This document shows positions 8,794 to 19,349 of a DNA stretch of 40,844 nucleotides, one piece after another. Within the stretch, counting starts at the first letter, position 1. Each line of letters starts with the position of its first letter. Source of the stretch: Chloroflexota bacterium (GTDB taxonomy: Bacteria; Chloroflexota; Dehalococcoidia; JACPPT01); NCBI GenBank assembly GCA_016190815.1, contig JACPPT010000017.1, forward strand, positions 1 through 40,844, read 5' to 3'. The translations under genes were made by a program, and so were the position numbers. Below the pieces are notes generated by a model. It saw only the letters and a list, made by a program, of their open reading frames with translations, searched no databases and had not been told where the DNA came from.

Positions 8794-10662
8794 ATGGAAC
8801 AGAAATACATACGCAACTTCTGCATAATCGCTCACATTGACCATGGCAAGTCAACTCTGGCGGACAGGCTTCTGGAGTACACAGGCACCATCCCCGGAAG
8901 GGTGATGGCGGACCAGTTCCTCGACCAGATGGACCTGGAGCGCGAGCGGGGCATCACGATAAAAGCCCAGGCCGTGAAAATGCTGTACAAGGCCCAGATT
9001 GGCGAGCACGAGCTTAACCTCATCGATACCCCGGGGCACGTGGACTTCACCTACGAGGTCTCCCGAAGCCTCGCTGCCTGCGAGGGCGCTATCCTGGTGG
9101 TGGACGCATCCCAGGGGATTCAGGCCCAGACCCTGGCCAATGTGTATCTGGCCTTGGAACACAACCTCGCCATCATTCCCGTCATCAACAAAATCGACCT
9201 TCCCAATGCCGAGTCGGAAAGGGTAGCCAGGGAAATAGAAGACACTCTGGGGTTTCCCCGCAGCGAGATGATCTTCGCCTCTGCTAAAGAGGGAATTGGC
9301 ACCAGGGAGATCCTCGATGCTGTTATCCAGAGAGTACCCCCGCCTTCGGGGGAACCAGATAAGCCCCTGCGAGCACTCATCTTCGACTCCAAGTATGACT
9401 CATATAAAGGCGTCATAGCCTACATTCGCGTGTTCGATGGCGCAATAAGCCTCAACCAGCGCCTGCGACTGATGTCAACGGGCAAGTCTATGGAGACGCT
9501 GGAGATAGGCGTTTTCAAGCCCTGGCTAACCCCTGTGGACTCCCTTTCCGCTGGCGAGGTGGGCTACATTGCGACCGGCCTCAAGAATGTGAGAGACTGC
9601 CAGGTGGGAGATACCATAACCTGGGACGAAAGGCCAGCCCAGAAGGCCCTGCCGGGTTATCGGCCCCTCAAGCCCATGGTATTTGCTGGCCTCTATCCTG
9701 TGGAAGGACGGGAGTATCCCCTGCTCCGGGACGCTCTGGACAAGCTCAAGCTAAACGACGCCTCGTTAACCTATGAGCCCGAAAGCAGCCTCGCCCTGGG
9801 CTCGGGCTTTCGCTGTGGGTTCCTGGGATTACTGCATATGGACATTGTTCAGGAGCGCCTCGAAAGGGAATACAATCTCAGTCTCCTTGCCACGGCCCCC
9901 AGTGTGGAGTATCAGGTGGTAAGATATGATGGCTCCGAAGAGCTTGTGGACAACCCTTCGGCCCTCCCCCCAACCCTTCAAATCCAGGAGATCCGGGAGC
10001 CCTGGCTGAATGTAACCATTCTGACCTCCAGCAAATACATCGGCGCTGTTATGGAGCTGGCGACGGGAAGAAGAGGGGAGTATAGAAAGATGGAGTACCT
10101 GGGGTTGGGGACTGCCCCCGTTTGGGGAGAGCAGAAGCGTGAAGTTCGGTCCCAAAGCCAGGAAACAGGCGCAGAGGAAAAAAGGGTTCTTCTGGAGTTT
10201 GAGCTGCCCCTATCTGAAACCCTGGTGGATTTTTATGACCAGCTAAAGTCCCGCACCCAGGGCTATGCATCCATGGACTACAGCTTTTCCGGATACAAAC
10301 CTGCACCTCTGGTCAAGCTGGATATACTTGTAAACGACCAACCTGTAGACGCCCTCTCTTTGATAGTTCATAAGGACAAGTCCTACGAGCAGGGTAAGGC
10401 CATAGTAGAGAAACTGAGAAGCCTCATACCTCGCCAACTCTTCGACGTTCCCATCCAGGCGGCTGTGGGGAGCAAGATCATAGCGAGGGAGACCATCAAA
10501 GCTCTGCGGAAGAATGTGCTGGCCAAGTGCTACGGAGGGGATGTGACCAGAAAGCGCAAGCTCTTGGAGAAGCAGGCCGAGGGGAAGAAACGGATGAAGC
10601 GCATAGGGCGCGTCGAGATTCCTCAAGAGGCCTTTCTGGCCCTGCACAGACTAGGGAAGTAA
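8794..10662 (+). CDS. lepA: Elongation factor 4 (LepA)
   Basis: [31 protein letters not shown] ... [22 protein letters not shown] ... VINKIDLP ... C-terminal [19 protein letters not shown]. Confidence 0.97.
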   Translation: MEQKYIRNFCIIAHIDHGKSTLADRLLEYTGTIPGRVMADQFLDQMDLERERGITIKAQAVKMLYKAQIGEHELNLIDTPGHVDFTYEVSRSLAACEGAILVVDASQGIQAQTLANVYLALEHNLAIIPVINKIDLPNAESERVAREIEDTLGFPRSEMIFASAKEGIGTREILDAVIQRVPPPSGEPDKPLRALIFDSKYDSYKGVIAYIRVFDGAISLNQRLRLMSTGKSMETLEIGVFKPWLTPVDSLSAGEVGYIATGLKNVRDCQVGDTITWDERPAQKALPGYRPLKPMVFAGLYPVEGREYPLLRDALDKLKLNDASLTYEPESSLALGSGFRCGFLGLLHMDIVQERLEREYNLSLLATAPSVEYQVVRYDGSEELVDNPSALPPTLQIQEIREPWLNVTILTSSKYIGAVMELATGRRGEYRKMEYLGLGTAPVWGEQKREVRSQSQETGAEEKRVLLEFELPLSETLVDFYDQLKSRTQGYASMDYSFSGYKPAPLVKLDILVNDQPVDALSLIVHKDKSYEQGKAIVEKLRSLIPRQLFDVPIQAAVGSKIIARETIKALRKNVLAKCYGGDVTRKRKLLEKQAEGKKRMKRIGRVEIPQEAFLALHRLGK

Positions 10663-11553
10663 CTTTCCCGGTGGCTTGAAGTCTCTGGTGCTCAGCTCCC
10701 TCAAGTACTCCTTAAGCCCAGGAGCTACTTCGGGGTTGCGAAGGGCAAGCCCCACCGAGGCCTTGAGAAAGCCAAGGGGAGTCCCGGCATCGTAGCGGAC
10801 GCCCTCGAATTCATAGGCATATATGGGCTGTCTCTTGAGCAAGTGTGTTAGGCCATCTGTTATTTGAATCTCCCCCCCAGCGCCAGGCTTTACTGACCTG
10901 AGAGATTTGAAGATGTCAGGAGTCAGTATGTATCTCCCCACTATACCCAGGTTGGAAGGTGCCTCCGCGGCGCTGGGTTTTTCCACGAGGCTCAAGGCTC
11001 GATAGACTCGATGGTCAACCCGCTCAGGCTCCACAACACCATAGCTCCTGATTGTCTCCCTCGATACCTTCTCTACAGCCACCACGCTCGCGCCGAAGCG
11101 CTCAAATACCCCTATCATCTGCTTCATTGCAGGCACATGGCTATCTATGATGTCATCCGGAAGGAAAACGGCGAAAGGCTCCTTGCCCACGAGGGCTTCC
11201 GTTATCATAATGGCGTGACCCAGGCCTAATTGTTCCTTCTGTCGAATGTAACACACGTCTGCCAGCTCGGAAATCCGCCGTATCTCCCTGAGAAGCTTCT
11301 CTTCGCCCTTCTGCTCCAGAACTTGCTCTAGCTCAAAGGAGCGATCGAAGTAATCCTCTATGGCCCGTTTGCCGTGAGCGGTAACTATGATTATCTGCTC
11401 GATGCCCGAAGCCACAGCCTCCTCCACCACATACTGAATCATGGGTTTGTCCACCAGGGGAAGGGTCTCCTTGGGCTGAGCCTTGGTCGCTGGGAGAAAC
11501 CTTGTTCCCCATCCAGCCGCCGTGATAACTGCCTTTCGAATCTTCATCTTCAC
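10651..11553 (-). CDS. galU: UTP--glucose-1-phosphate uridylyltransferase
   Basis: [47 protein letters not shown]; tail-to-tail 12-bp overlap with lepA. Confidence 0.95.
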   Translation of the reverse strand: MKMKIRKAVITAAGWGTRFLPATKAQPKETLPLVDKPMIQYVVEEAVASGIEQIIIVTAHGKRAIEDYFDRSFELEQVLEQKGEEKLLREIRRISELADVCYIRQKEQLGLGHAIMITEALVGKEPFAVFLPDDIIDSHVPAMKQMIGVFERFGASVVAVEKVSRETIRSYGVVEPERVDHRVYRALSLVEKPSAAEAPSNLGIVGRYILTPDIFKSLRSVKPGAGGEIQITDGLTHLLKRQPIYAYEFEGVRYDAGTPLGFLKASVGLALRNPEVAPGLKEYLRELSTRDFKPPGKLLP

Positions 11554-11606
11554 TCCAGCCTATTTCTTCCTTGCCTGATTTTAGATAAAAAGCTTTCTCA
11601 ACGCAA

Positions 11607-12542
11607 TTACTTTTGAACAACACCTTTAATAGGTAGGGCCGTTACATAGTAGTCAGCCGCCTTGGTAAAAAAGCCGAGGTTGGTAGCAAGTAGCACTCCA
11701 CCCATAAAATCGAGGCTGGTTGGTCCGTTGAAGCCCCTGGTGCTCACGCTGGCGAGCCGTTGACCAGCGGGCGAAAAGGCCAGGACGGCATACTCCTTGC
11801 TGGCTGGGCTGACCACCCACAGGTTACCGTCGGGGCCAAACATGATTCCATCGGGAACGGTTATCCCCTCGGCGAAGGTGCTTATCTGTCCTGCACTGCC
11901 GTCTGGGTTGACCACTATCTTTACAATGGTGCCCTCTCCCGAATTTGCGACCAGCATGGCATCCTCATCAGGCGTAAAAGTGATGCCGTTAGCACCGAAA
12001 GGAAGCTCTTTGGTGCTGATGAGTCTGACGTCCTGTTTCCATATCGTGACCTGACCTACACCTGTTATTCTCCAGACCACCCCCTGAAAGGAATCGGAGA
12101 CGTAGAGAACACCTTTCTTGTCCAGGGCCAGCCCATTCGGTGCCGGGGGCTGATTGGCGGGGCCAGGCACCACATTGGGCAGGTCAGGGAGCCGGGCAAA
12201 AACACCGACACTATTATCAGAGGTGACTCGCAGGATTCGCCCGTTGCCGAAATCCGCCGCATATATATCCCCATCTTTCCACAGCACGCCCAGCAGGGGA
12301 GAAGGAACCTTGTCCATTACTGGAATATCCCTTATCAGCCTGCCCTTACTGTCGAACACAAAGACATGGGACTGGCCTTCGGAGTTGAAGGTGCCTACTG
12401 CAACGTGGCCATCAGGACTTATACTTATTCCCTCCGCCATACCAGGACTGGGGATATTTGCAAAGCGGGTGACTCTCGCTGGGTCTTTGGCCCTCATCCC
12501 TGATCTCCTGAGATGTTTATTCTTTGGCTCTTTTGAAAGCAT
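11607..12542 (-). CDS. SMP-30/gluconolactonase-like (NHL-type) beta-propeller protein
   Basis: Repeated motifs such as PNGLALDKKGVLYVSDSFQGVVWRI, GANGITFTPDEDAMLVANSGEGTIVKI, PDGIMFGPDGNLWVVSP. Confidence 0.8.
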   Translation of the reverse strand: MLSKEPKNKHLRRSGMRAKDPARVTRFANIPSPGMAEGISISPDGHVAVGTFNSEGQSHVFVFDSKGRLIRDIPVMDKVPSPLLGVLWKDGDIYAADFGNGRILRVTSDNSVGVFARLPDLPNVVPGPANQPPAPNGLALDKKGVLYVSDSFQGVVWRITGVGQVTIWKQDVRLISTKELPFGANGITFTPDEDAMLVANSGEGTIVKIVVNPDGSAGQISTFAEGITVPDGIMFGPDGNLWVVSPASKEYAVLAFSPAGQRLASVSTRGFNGPTSLDFMGGVLLATNLGFFTKAADYYVTALPIKGVVQK

Positions 12543-12615
12543 CTCTACAATAGTAGGCAGCCATTGCTACTTGTCAACCCCTGGCTTTGCACATAAAGCC
12601 TATCGGCAGACCGCT

Positions 12616-12710
12616 GTCACCCTGAGCCCTTCGGCCCCGAGCGGGCCTCGAGGACAGGCTCCGCGAAGGGTCTGCTCCTTAGTTAGATTCTTCGCTGCGC
12701 TCAGAATGAC
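12616..12710. repeat. Imperfect inverted-repeat element (GTCACCCTGAGC ... GCTCAGAATGAC), dispersed-repeat-like
   Basis: Ends GTCACCCTGAGC / GCTCAGAATGAC are inverted (10/12), with an internal cccttcgg ... cgaaggg pairing. Confidence 0.6.
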
Positions 12711-12777
12711 TTTTTGTGAAAGGCGTCAACCCCTGTACTTTATTGACACTGTGCCCACCCTGAGATAGTATTTAAGT

Positions 12778-13046
<269 letters not shown>

Positions 13047-13945
13047 TATAAGAATGAGGAGGTATCGATCTCCCTACCGAACCTTTCGGCAGAAAAGGAA
13101 TCTCCCGTCGCCGAGCTAAAAGGGCTTCTTCATCGCTACGGCCTCAGGGCCAGGAAGGGGCTGGCTCAGCACTTCCTCGTTGATAGGGGAGTCCTGGGCA
13201 AGATTGTGGCTGCCGCCGAGCTTTCCCCCGCGGATACTGTCATAGAGGTTGGCCCAGGGCTGGGTGTTTTGACAAAGGAGCTGGCCAAACGGGCAAAGCA
13301 AATAATCGCCATTGAAATAGACGAAAAGCTCGTCTCTGTACTTTCCGAGACCTTAAGACCCTTCTCAAACGTTGCCATCGTGAACGCAAACGTTCTGGAG
13401 GTGGACCCAGCCAGGCTTCTTTCTCAGTATGCTGGCTCTACAACAACCTGCACGACAGACTACAAAATGATTGCAAACCTCCCTTACTACATAGCAATGC
13501 CAACGCTCCGTCATTTTTTAGAAGCATCTCTAAAACCCACTCGCATGGTGGTCATGGTGCAAGAAGAGGTGGGAAGGAACATAGTCGCCCGGCCTGGTGA
13601 GATGAGCATCCTCAGCGTGAGCGTTCAGCTATACGGAAGCCCTTCCATCGTCCATCGGGTACCAGCCGGCAGCTTCTATCCCAGGCCCAAGGTAGATTCG
13701 GTGGTTGTGGCCATCGACGTCTTCGATAAGCCCCAGGCTGACGTGGCAGATGTGGAAAGGTTTTTCCGGGTCGTCAAGGCTGGATTCAGCGCACCCCGCA
13801 AGCAACTGCACAACGCCCTGGCAAAGGGGCTGAGCATCAAACCACTGGAGGCACATGATCTGTTGACATCGGTTGAGATAGACCCCAAGCGCCGGGCCGA
13901 AACCCTCAGCATCGAGGAGTGGGCACGGCTCTCCAAGAGTGTGAG

Positions 13946-14794
13946 ATGACTAGGCTTTCTCTGCCAGCGTATGCAAAAATCAACCTGACCCTGGAGGTCC
14001 TGGGGAAACGCCCCGATGGCTATCACGAAATAGCCAGCATTATTCAGACCATAGACCTCGCCGATGTTTTAGTTATTGAAGAGGCGGAGGAGATAGAGTT
14101 CAGTTGTGACCTCCCGGAAATCGACAACCCTTCCAATCTGGTTGTACAGGCAGCGGAGCTTCTCAGGAAAAGGACAGATACACACAAGGGCGCTAGAATC
14201 CTCCTCAGAAAGAGAATACCTTTGTCAGCAGGCCTTGGCGGAGGAAGCAGCGACGCTGCGTCAGCCCTTGTGGGACTGAACGAGCTATGGGGCCTGAGCC
14301 TTCCTCGTGAGGAGCTTCTTGCAATGGCGTCGGAGCTGGGAGCCGATGTCCCGTTCTTCCTCTCTGGCGGCACTGCCCTGGTGGAGAGCAAGGGTGAACG
14401 AGTCCTCCCCCTGCCTCCTTTCCCTAGCTCCTGGGTTGTTCTTCTGAAGCACTCACTACAGCTTGAAAGCAAGACAAAAAGGCTCTATGAAAGCCTGAGA
14501 CCTGAGCACTTTACCCTTGGCGAGTCAACCTATGAACTCTGGCGACTCCTAAGACACCGCAGTGACATAACGCTGCCCTACTTTCACAATGTCTTCGAAC
14601 TGGTGGCCTTCGATATTTTCCCTGGCCTCAAGGAGCACTGGGAACAGTTTCTGGCGGCCGGCGCTGAAAGCGTACACTTGGCAGGCACAGGCCCGACTCT
14701 ATTCTCCCTGGAGAGGGAAAAGGAGCGAGCCGAGGAGGTGTGCTCAAAGCTGATGGGCCTGGGATTCGCCGTTCATCTGGCAAAGACTCTATAG
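13946..14794 (+). CDS. ispE: 4-diphosphocytidyl-2-C-methyl-D-erythritol kinase
   Basis: LPAYAKINLTLEVLGKRPDGYHEIASIIQTIDL ... RKRIPLSAGLGGGSSDAASALVGL; ATGA overlap with rsmA. Confidence 0.95.
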   Translation: MTRLSLPAYAKINLTLEVLGKRPDGYHEIASIIQTIDLADVLVIEEAEEIEFSCDLPEIDNPSNLVVQAAELLRKRTDTHKGARILLRKRIPLSAGLGGGSSDAASALVGLNELWGLSLPREELLAMASELGADVPFFLSGGTALVESKGERVLPLPPFPSSWVVLLKHSLQLESKTKRLYESLRPEHFTLGESTYELWRLLRHRSDITLPYFHNVFELVAFDIFPGLKEHWEQFLAAGAESVHLAGTGPTLFSLEREKERAEEVCSKLMGLGFAVHLAKTL

Positions 14795-14807
14795 ATGGAG
14801 CTCTGAT

Positions 14808-15218
14808 GTGATATTCTTCGCCGGGGTGGCCTGCGGTCTTATCATGGGGATGGCATTTATAGGCCTCGGTGCCATTATGCTTGTTCCGATTTTAGGAAGC
14901 CGCTCCGCTCAACACCGGCCAATACCGAGAAGTGTAAATCTCACCTACATAATATTACCCCTGTCCTTCTTCATCGTCCTACTGTGGGGAGTTATAGGCG
15001 GCTTGTTCGGACTGGCATACGAACTTGTGACCAACGCTATTCCCGGCCGTGGCCTCGGCAGCCCGAACCTCGTCTTCACTGCTTTCATATTGCTCCTTTC
15101 CGTGGGGTCCGGGGTGGCAATTATGCTTGTTCAAAGAAGGGTGCAATGGGAATCCCAAACACTGGTTCTGGCCTTTGCAGGCATATTTGGATGGCTTATG
15201 CCGTGGCTCGCGAGTTAA
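14808..15218 (+). CDS. Small hydrophobic membrane protein, function unknown
   Basis: Four predicted TM segments; closely follows ispE. Confidence 0.65.
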   Translation: MIFFAGVACGLIMGMAFIGLGAIMLVPILGSRSAQHRPIPRSVNLTYIILPLSFFIVLLWGVIGGLFGLAYELVTNAIPGRGLGSPNLVFTAFILLLSVGSGVAIMLVQRRVQWESQTLVLAFAGIFGWLMPWLAS

Positions 15219-15267
15219 AGCATCTCTCGTTTGACTTCACCCTTTCGTGTAATTAAAATAGTCCAGA

Positions 15268-15957
15268 ATGCCAACAATAATTGATTTGCACGTTCATACC
15301 ACCAAAGGAGGGGCGGACAGCAGTCTCAGGCCTCTCCAGCTTGTTCATGAGGCCACCAGAGTAGGGCTTTCTGGAGTATGCCTCACCGAGCACGGAGGAG
15401 GCTGGGACAAACGGGAGTTCGAGGCTTTCGCCCAGGGGCAGAACATTCTTCTCATAAGGGCGCTTGAGGTAGAGACCGAGTTGGGCCATATGTCTGTCTT
15501 TGGGCTGGACGGCTACAGGAGCGGGATTCACAGGGCGGAGGAACTGCGAAGGGTCGTGAATGAGCTGGGTGGGTTCATGGTCCTGAACCACCCCTTCAGA
15601 CGTTTCTTCGACAATGCGACCCTGCGTTCCCAATACCGGCCCACAACTATAGCGGAAATCTGCCAGGACCCTGTCTTCCAACTAGTTGACGCCATAGAAG
15701 TGGCCAACGGGGCCAACTCCCCCAGGGAGAACTCCATGGCTCTGGAAGTAGCAAAAAAGCTGGGAAAGCCCGGAACAGGGGGTAGCGACGCTCATTCCAC
15801 AAGCGGCCTGGGGTGCTACGTTACCGTCTTCGAAAAAGAGATAAGGAGAGAAGAGGAGCTGATAGCAGAGCTCAGGGCAGGCAGGTTTTACCCGGCCTTC
15901 GGTCCCAGGGATGGCGACACAAGCCCATACACGGGTGAGACAGCCGCAACACTTTAG
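15268..15957 (+). CDS. PHP-domain metal-dependent phosphoesterase
   Basis: TIIDLHVHTTKGGADSSLRP ... LTEHGG ... GGFMVLNHPFR ... GTGGSDAHSTSGLG. Confidence 0.9.
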   Translation: MPTIIDLHVHTTKGGADSSLRPLQLVHEATRVGLSGVCLTEHGGGWDKREFEAFAQGQNILLIRALEVETELGHMSVFGLDGYRSGIHRAEELRRVVNELGGFMVLNHPFRRFFDNATLRSQYRPTTIAEICQDPVFQLVDAIEVANGANSPRENSMALEVAKKLGKPGTGGSDAHSTSGLGCYVTVFEKEIRREEELIAELRAGRFYPAFGPRDGDTSPYTGETAATL

Positions 15958-15969
15958 CCTTGATTTCCA

Positions 15970-16881
15970 GTGGAAAAACCCAGGCCCTCGTACCACCAGA
16001 CCGATGCTTTTGGACAGATGCATATAACTGTAACTCAGCCGCTGAGCCTAGGCTTAACTCTTGAGTGCGGTCAGGCCTTTCGATGGCAACGCACGGGCGT
16101 TCGGCGTAGCTCACGCCAGGGGAAATGGTATTACGGTGTCATACACGGTAGCTTAGTGAAGCTGAGACAGTGCCCCGGTGGAGTAGAGTTCCGCAGCTCC
16201 CCCAAAACCGAAGTTGAAATGGAAGGCCTCATAAAAGAATACCTCAGACTGGGGGACGACCTGTCGAGAATATACACTTACATAGGCCGGGATGAAGTAA
16301 TAGGACAGGCCATATCCCAGTGCTACGGGCTCAGGCTGCTGAAACAGACCCCCTGGGAATGCCTTATCTCTTACCTCTGCTCCATCAACACAAGCATTCC
16401 GAGAATAAACGACTCCATAGAGAAGCTATGCGAAAAATTCGGGGAAAGACTTGCGCTGGAAGGGCACGTACGCTACTCCTTCCCGCAGCCGGACAGGCTT
16501 GCCGAGGCTGGGGAGCGAACCCTCAGAGCTATGAGATTTGGCTTCAGGGCCAGATTTATAGCAGAATCGGCAAAGGCCATCTGTGAGGACAAAGTGAACC
16601 TTGAGAGCTTGAGAAAGAAGACATACGAGGAGGCCAGAGGGGAGCTTATGAGCCTGCCGGGCGTGGGGGAAAAGGTGGCGGACTGCGTGCTCCTCTACTC
16701 CCTGGACAAGCTCGAGGCTTTCCCTGTGGACAGGTGGGTCAGAAGGGCGGTGGAAGACTGGTATTTCGGGGGAAAGAGCCTCAGTTACAAAAAGATCCGT
16801 GCCTGGGCCGGCGAACACTTCGGGGCTTATGCAGGCTACGCCCAGCTATTCCTTTTCCATAAGCGGAGGATGGAAGGATAG
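15970..16881 (+). CDS. OGG1-type 8-oxoguanine DNA glycosylase/lyase
   Basis: LSLGLTLECGQAFRW (OGG_N); PWECLISYLCSINTSIPRI; LMSLPGVGEKVADCVLLYSLDKLEAFPVDRWVRR (HhH-GPD with catalytic K/D). Confidence 0.9.
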   Translation: MEKPRPSYHQTDAFGQMHITVTQPLSLGLTLECGQAFRWQRTGVRRSSRQGKWYYGVIHGSLVKLRQCPGGVEFRSSPKTEVEMEGLIKEYLRLGDDLSRIYTYIGRDEVIGQAISQCYGLRLLKQTPWECLISYLCSINTSIPRINDSIEKLCEKFGERLALEGHVRYSFPQPDRLAEAGERTLRAMRFGFRARFIAESAKAICEDKVNLESLRKKTYEEARGELMSLPGVGEKVADCVLLYSLDKLEAFPVDRWVRRAVEDWYFGGKSLSYKKIRAWAGEHFGAYAGYAQLFLFHKRRMEG

Positions 16882-16974
16882 AAACCCACACCAAAGACGA
16901 AGGAACGATGACGCTTTTTGTCATCCTGGGGCATCGCTGGGGTAGCCCAGAGCTCAATCTTAATTGCCTTATTA

Positions 16975-17003
16975 TTGACAGTTTACGCCACTTTAACTAT
17001 CAT
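16975..17003 (+). promoter_or_regulatory. Consensus-like sigma-70 promoter upstream of the three-gene island
   Basis: TTGACA (16975-16980), 17-nt spacer, TATCAT (16998-17003); 44 nt before the ATG at 17048. Confidence 0.75.
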
Positions 17004-17047
17004 ATTACATAAACGCTTCATTTTTTGAGGTACAGAAAAGTGTAACT

Positions 17048-18283
17048 ATGTTTTCAAGTTTTGTAAACATTTGCGAGTTATTAGATAAGCCTTTTACGTT
17101 TGCCCTGGGTGGTCCACGTACCGGAAAAACTACATTGCTTGAGAAATACGTTCTGCCTCAGGTAGCTCAAAGTTTCCAGAACAAGCCTTACCTACTCTCG
17201 CTCATCAAGATTCGCACTTATTGGACAGAGACAGAAGAGATTAGAAGCCGTGTCTCTGCGGCACTCTTGCGAGGCATACTTTTGTATTCTGAGCATCTTC
17301 ACAAGGAGGCAAAAGAAGCGATTTCAAAGAACTTGAAGCAGAATTTATCAAACCTTGGCATTCCATCACAAGTCTCGCCTCAATTCATAGAGTTATATCT
17401 TGGTGAGTATTGGAATAACAAGGCAAAGCAGCAACAAATCGACCCACTTAGATGGTCTCTGGAAATGTTTCGCAATATTGCTTCGGACTTAAATGCAACT
17501 CCCTATTTATTGCTCGACGATGCCGATTTTCAGATCCGGACTGGTATACTAGGAGAGGTTCTTCATTTGTGCAAAACTTACCAAGTAGGCGTACTTGCTA
17601 GTGTAAGAAGTCTTTGTGATTCTAAATTTGACAGCGAAAATTTACTAGCAGAATATGCCCGTGTAGCGGATTTTCTATGTCTTGATTTCCTGCCGACAGA
17701 CCCTATGTTCAGGTCATTGTGTACGTCAATACTAAATGAGCAGGCACAGAGTGAAAAGGCTGAGCTTAAACGGACTGCAAATAGGGTTCAACTTGACGAT
17801 GAACTGTTTGATACAAGTGTAATGCTTTCCGGCGGACAGATAGGGAGATTCAGGGAAGTTATCCAATTCATGGCATCATTACAGGACGATTCTCGCAAAT
17901 GGTATTTCCCAAATCGTCTGCAGATAGTTGATTTCTGTGAGTCTAGAGTAGGGCAAATGCTCCAAAGAGAAGGTGACTCTTCTATCAAAGAGATGCTCAA
18001 GCAATGGGTGACCAATTTTGATCAGGCATTGGAAAGCAGTACAACAACATTAACTTGGCTCAAACTACCAGTAGATCAAATCGATGAAACGCAACTCGCC
18101 CGTGTGCTTTCGATAGTTCGGAGCGGGGTTCTTGTATGGGTACTTCAATGTGATAAAGAAGAACGCATCAATGTCGCAAAGCAGACCAGATTCATCCCAG
18201 CTCGTTTCAAGCTCTCGCCTCTTGCTGCAATAGCCGGAGGAATTTCTTTAAAGAAAGCATTAGGATCGAGCCTATGGAAATAG
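17048..18283 (+). CDS. P-loop ATPase (ORC/CDC6- or STAND-like), putative defence switch
   Basis: Walker A FALGGPRTGKTTLLEKY, Walker B PYLLLDDADFQ, following GVLASVRS; all-helical C-terminal half. Confidence 0.75.
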   Translation: MFSSFVNICELLDKPFTFALGGPRTGKTTLLEKYVLPQVAQSFQNKPYLLSLIKIRTYWTETEEIRSRVSAALLRGILLYSEHLHKEAKEAISKNLKQNLSNLGIPSQVSPQFIELYLGEYWNNKAKQQQIDPLRWSLEMFRNIASDLNATPYLLLDDADFQIRTGILGEVLHLCKTYQVGVLASVRSLCDSKFDSENLLAEYARVADFLCLDFLPTDPMFRSLCTSILNEQAQSEKAELKRTANRVQLDDELFDTSVMLSGGQIGRFREVIQFMASLQDDSRKWYFPNRLQIVDFCESRVGQMLQREGDSSIKEMLKQWVTNFDQALESSTTTLTWLKLPVDQIDETQLARVLSIVRSGVLVWVLQCDKEERINVAKQTRFIPARFKLSPLAAIAGGISLKKALGSSLWK

Positions 18284-19335
18284 AAAGACAGCTTACAGTA
18301 GAGGAACTAAGACGGCTGGATGAAAGAAGAGCAAGATCTACACAAGCTCCCGTGAAACACGCTTTTTGGGCAGGGCCCATGCCAGACCCTAATGTGAGGC
18401 CTCCTTATCATGAGACCATCAAGAGACTCTACGATGATTTTCTTGACCCGCACTTAAAATATGTGGATGCTTATCATCTTATTATGAGCGGTTCACCAGT
18501 TTTTAACGAGACCATACAGAATATCCTGATTAAAAACGCAGAATATATAGTGGCGGATTTGTCACTCCCACGGCACGATGTTATATTCGAGACAGGCTTT
18601 GGATTAGGTGCTGGTATTCAGACAATTCTTTACATTGATGTTAAAAGCTCAATCCGGCGCAGCTATCCAGGTGATGTGCTGAAATTCACCAAATTCGACG
18701 ATATTAAGAAACAACTTCCGCCGCAAATGCAGGATTGTTTATTTGTCCAGCCACCACGACGGGTTCCTGAGGGAGTAAAGGCTACAAAAAGAGGTGCACT
18801 TCAAGAGCTAGCAATGGGGTTCAATGAAAATGTCCATACGCCTGGACTTCAAATCACCAGACGCCGATGCTGTAAAATCCACTTTGAGGACAGAGAATGT
18901 GAATTTGTAAAAGAGTTGGTTAAACTTTCAAGGCCCAGAAGTGGTTACTGCCTTGTAGGTTTCCAAGATGACCACGAAGAACAGAAGGAGCGTGCCATAA
19001 ATATTTTCAAAAGAAGAGGTTTCAAATTCGTAGAGGAACTCGATGACGTTGTGGAAAACGAGGCCCCACTTTGTCGTACTTGCTTTTTTTTGAGAGTTGC
19101 CAACCGGATAATTGTAGATGGAACTTCTGCGGAAGTGTATAATGAAGAGTCTGCTGAATCCGCCTTTGTACTAGGAATGGCTGTGGCGATAAAAGCAAAA
19201 TATGAAAAATCTACAAAAATCAAGATGCTTTTTGATGAACGAGTAGGGCCGATAGGTATGTTCGCGGGCGGTAGGGCTGGCTGGCAATCAGAGAGATGGC
19301 GTGACCAAATTGACCGCGAGCTACAAGACTGGTAG
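18274..19335 (+). CDS. Protein with tandem TIR/nucleoside 2-deoxyribosyltransferase-like regions, putative effector
   Basis: First: ILIKNAEYIVADLSLPRHDVIFETGFGLGAGIQTILYID. Second: RVANRIIVDGTSAEVYNEESAESAFVLGMAVAIKAK. Overlaps the upstream ORF by 10 bp. Confidence 0.65.
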   Translation: MEIERQLTVEELRRLDERRARSTQAPVKHAFWAGPMPDPNVRPPYHETIKRLYDDFLDPHLKYVDAYHLIMSGSPVFNETIQNILIKNAEYIVADLSLPRHDVIFETGFGLGAGIQTILYIDVKSSIRRSYPGDVLKFTKFDDIKKQLPPQMQDCLFVQPPRRVPEGVKATKRGALQELAMGFNENVHTPGLQITRRRCCKIHFEDRECEFVKELVKLSRPRSGYCLVGFQDDHEEQKERAINIFKRRGFKFVEELDDVVENEAPLCRTCFFLRVANRIIVDGTSAEVYNEESAESAFVLGMAVAIKAKYEKSTKIKMLFDERVGPIGMFAGGRAGWQSERWRDQIDRELQDW

Positions 19336-19349
19336 AATGGGGAGGTCAT

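Noticed and set aside
11760-12768. Plus-strand ORFs 11760-12503 and 12154-12768
   Set aside because: Antisense to the SMP-30/NHL-like gene whose repeated propeller motifs are clear.
16908-16925. Hairpin GATGAC-gcttttt-GTCATC downstream of the glycosylase, considered as a terminator or island boundary repeat
   Set aside because: Short stem, no U-tract after it, and no matching copy at the right edge of the island.
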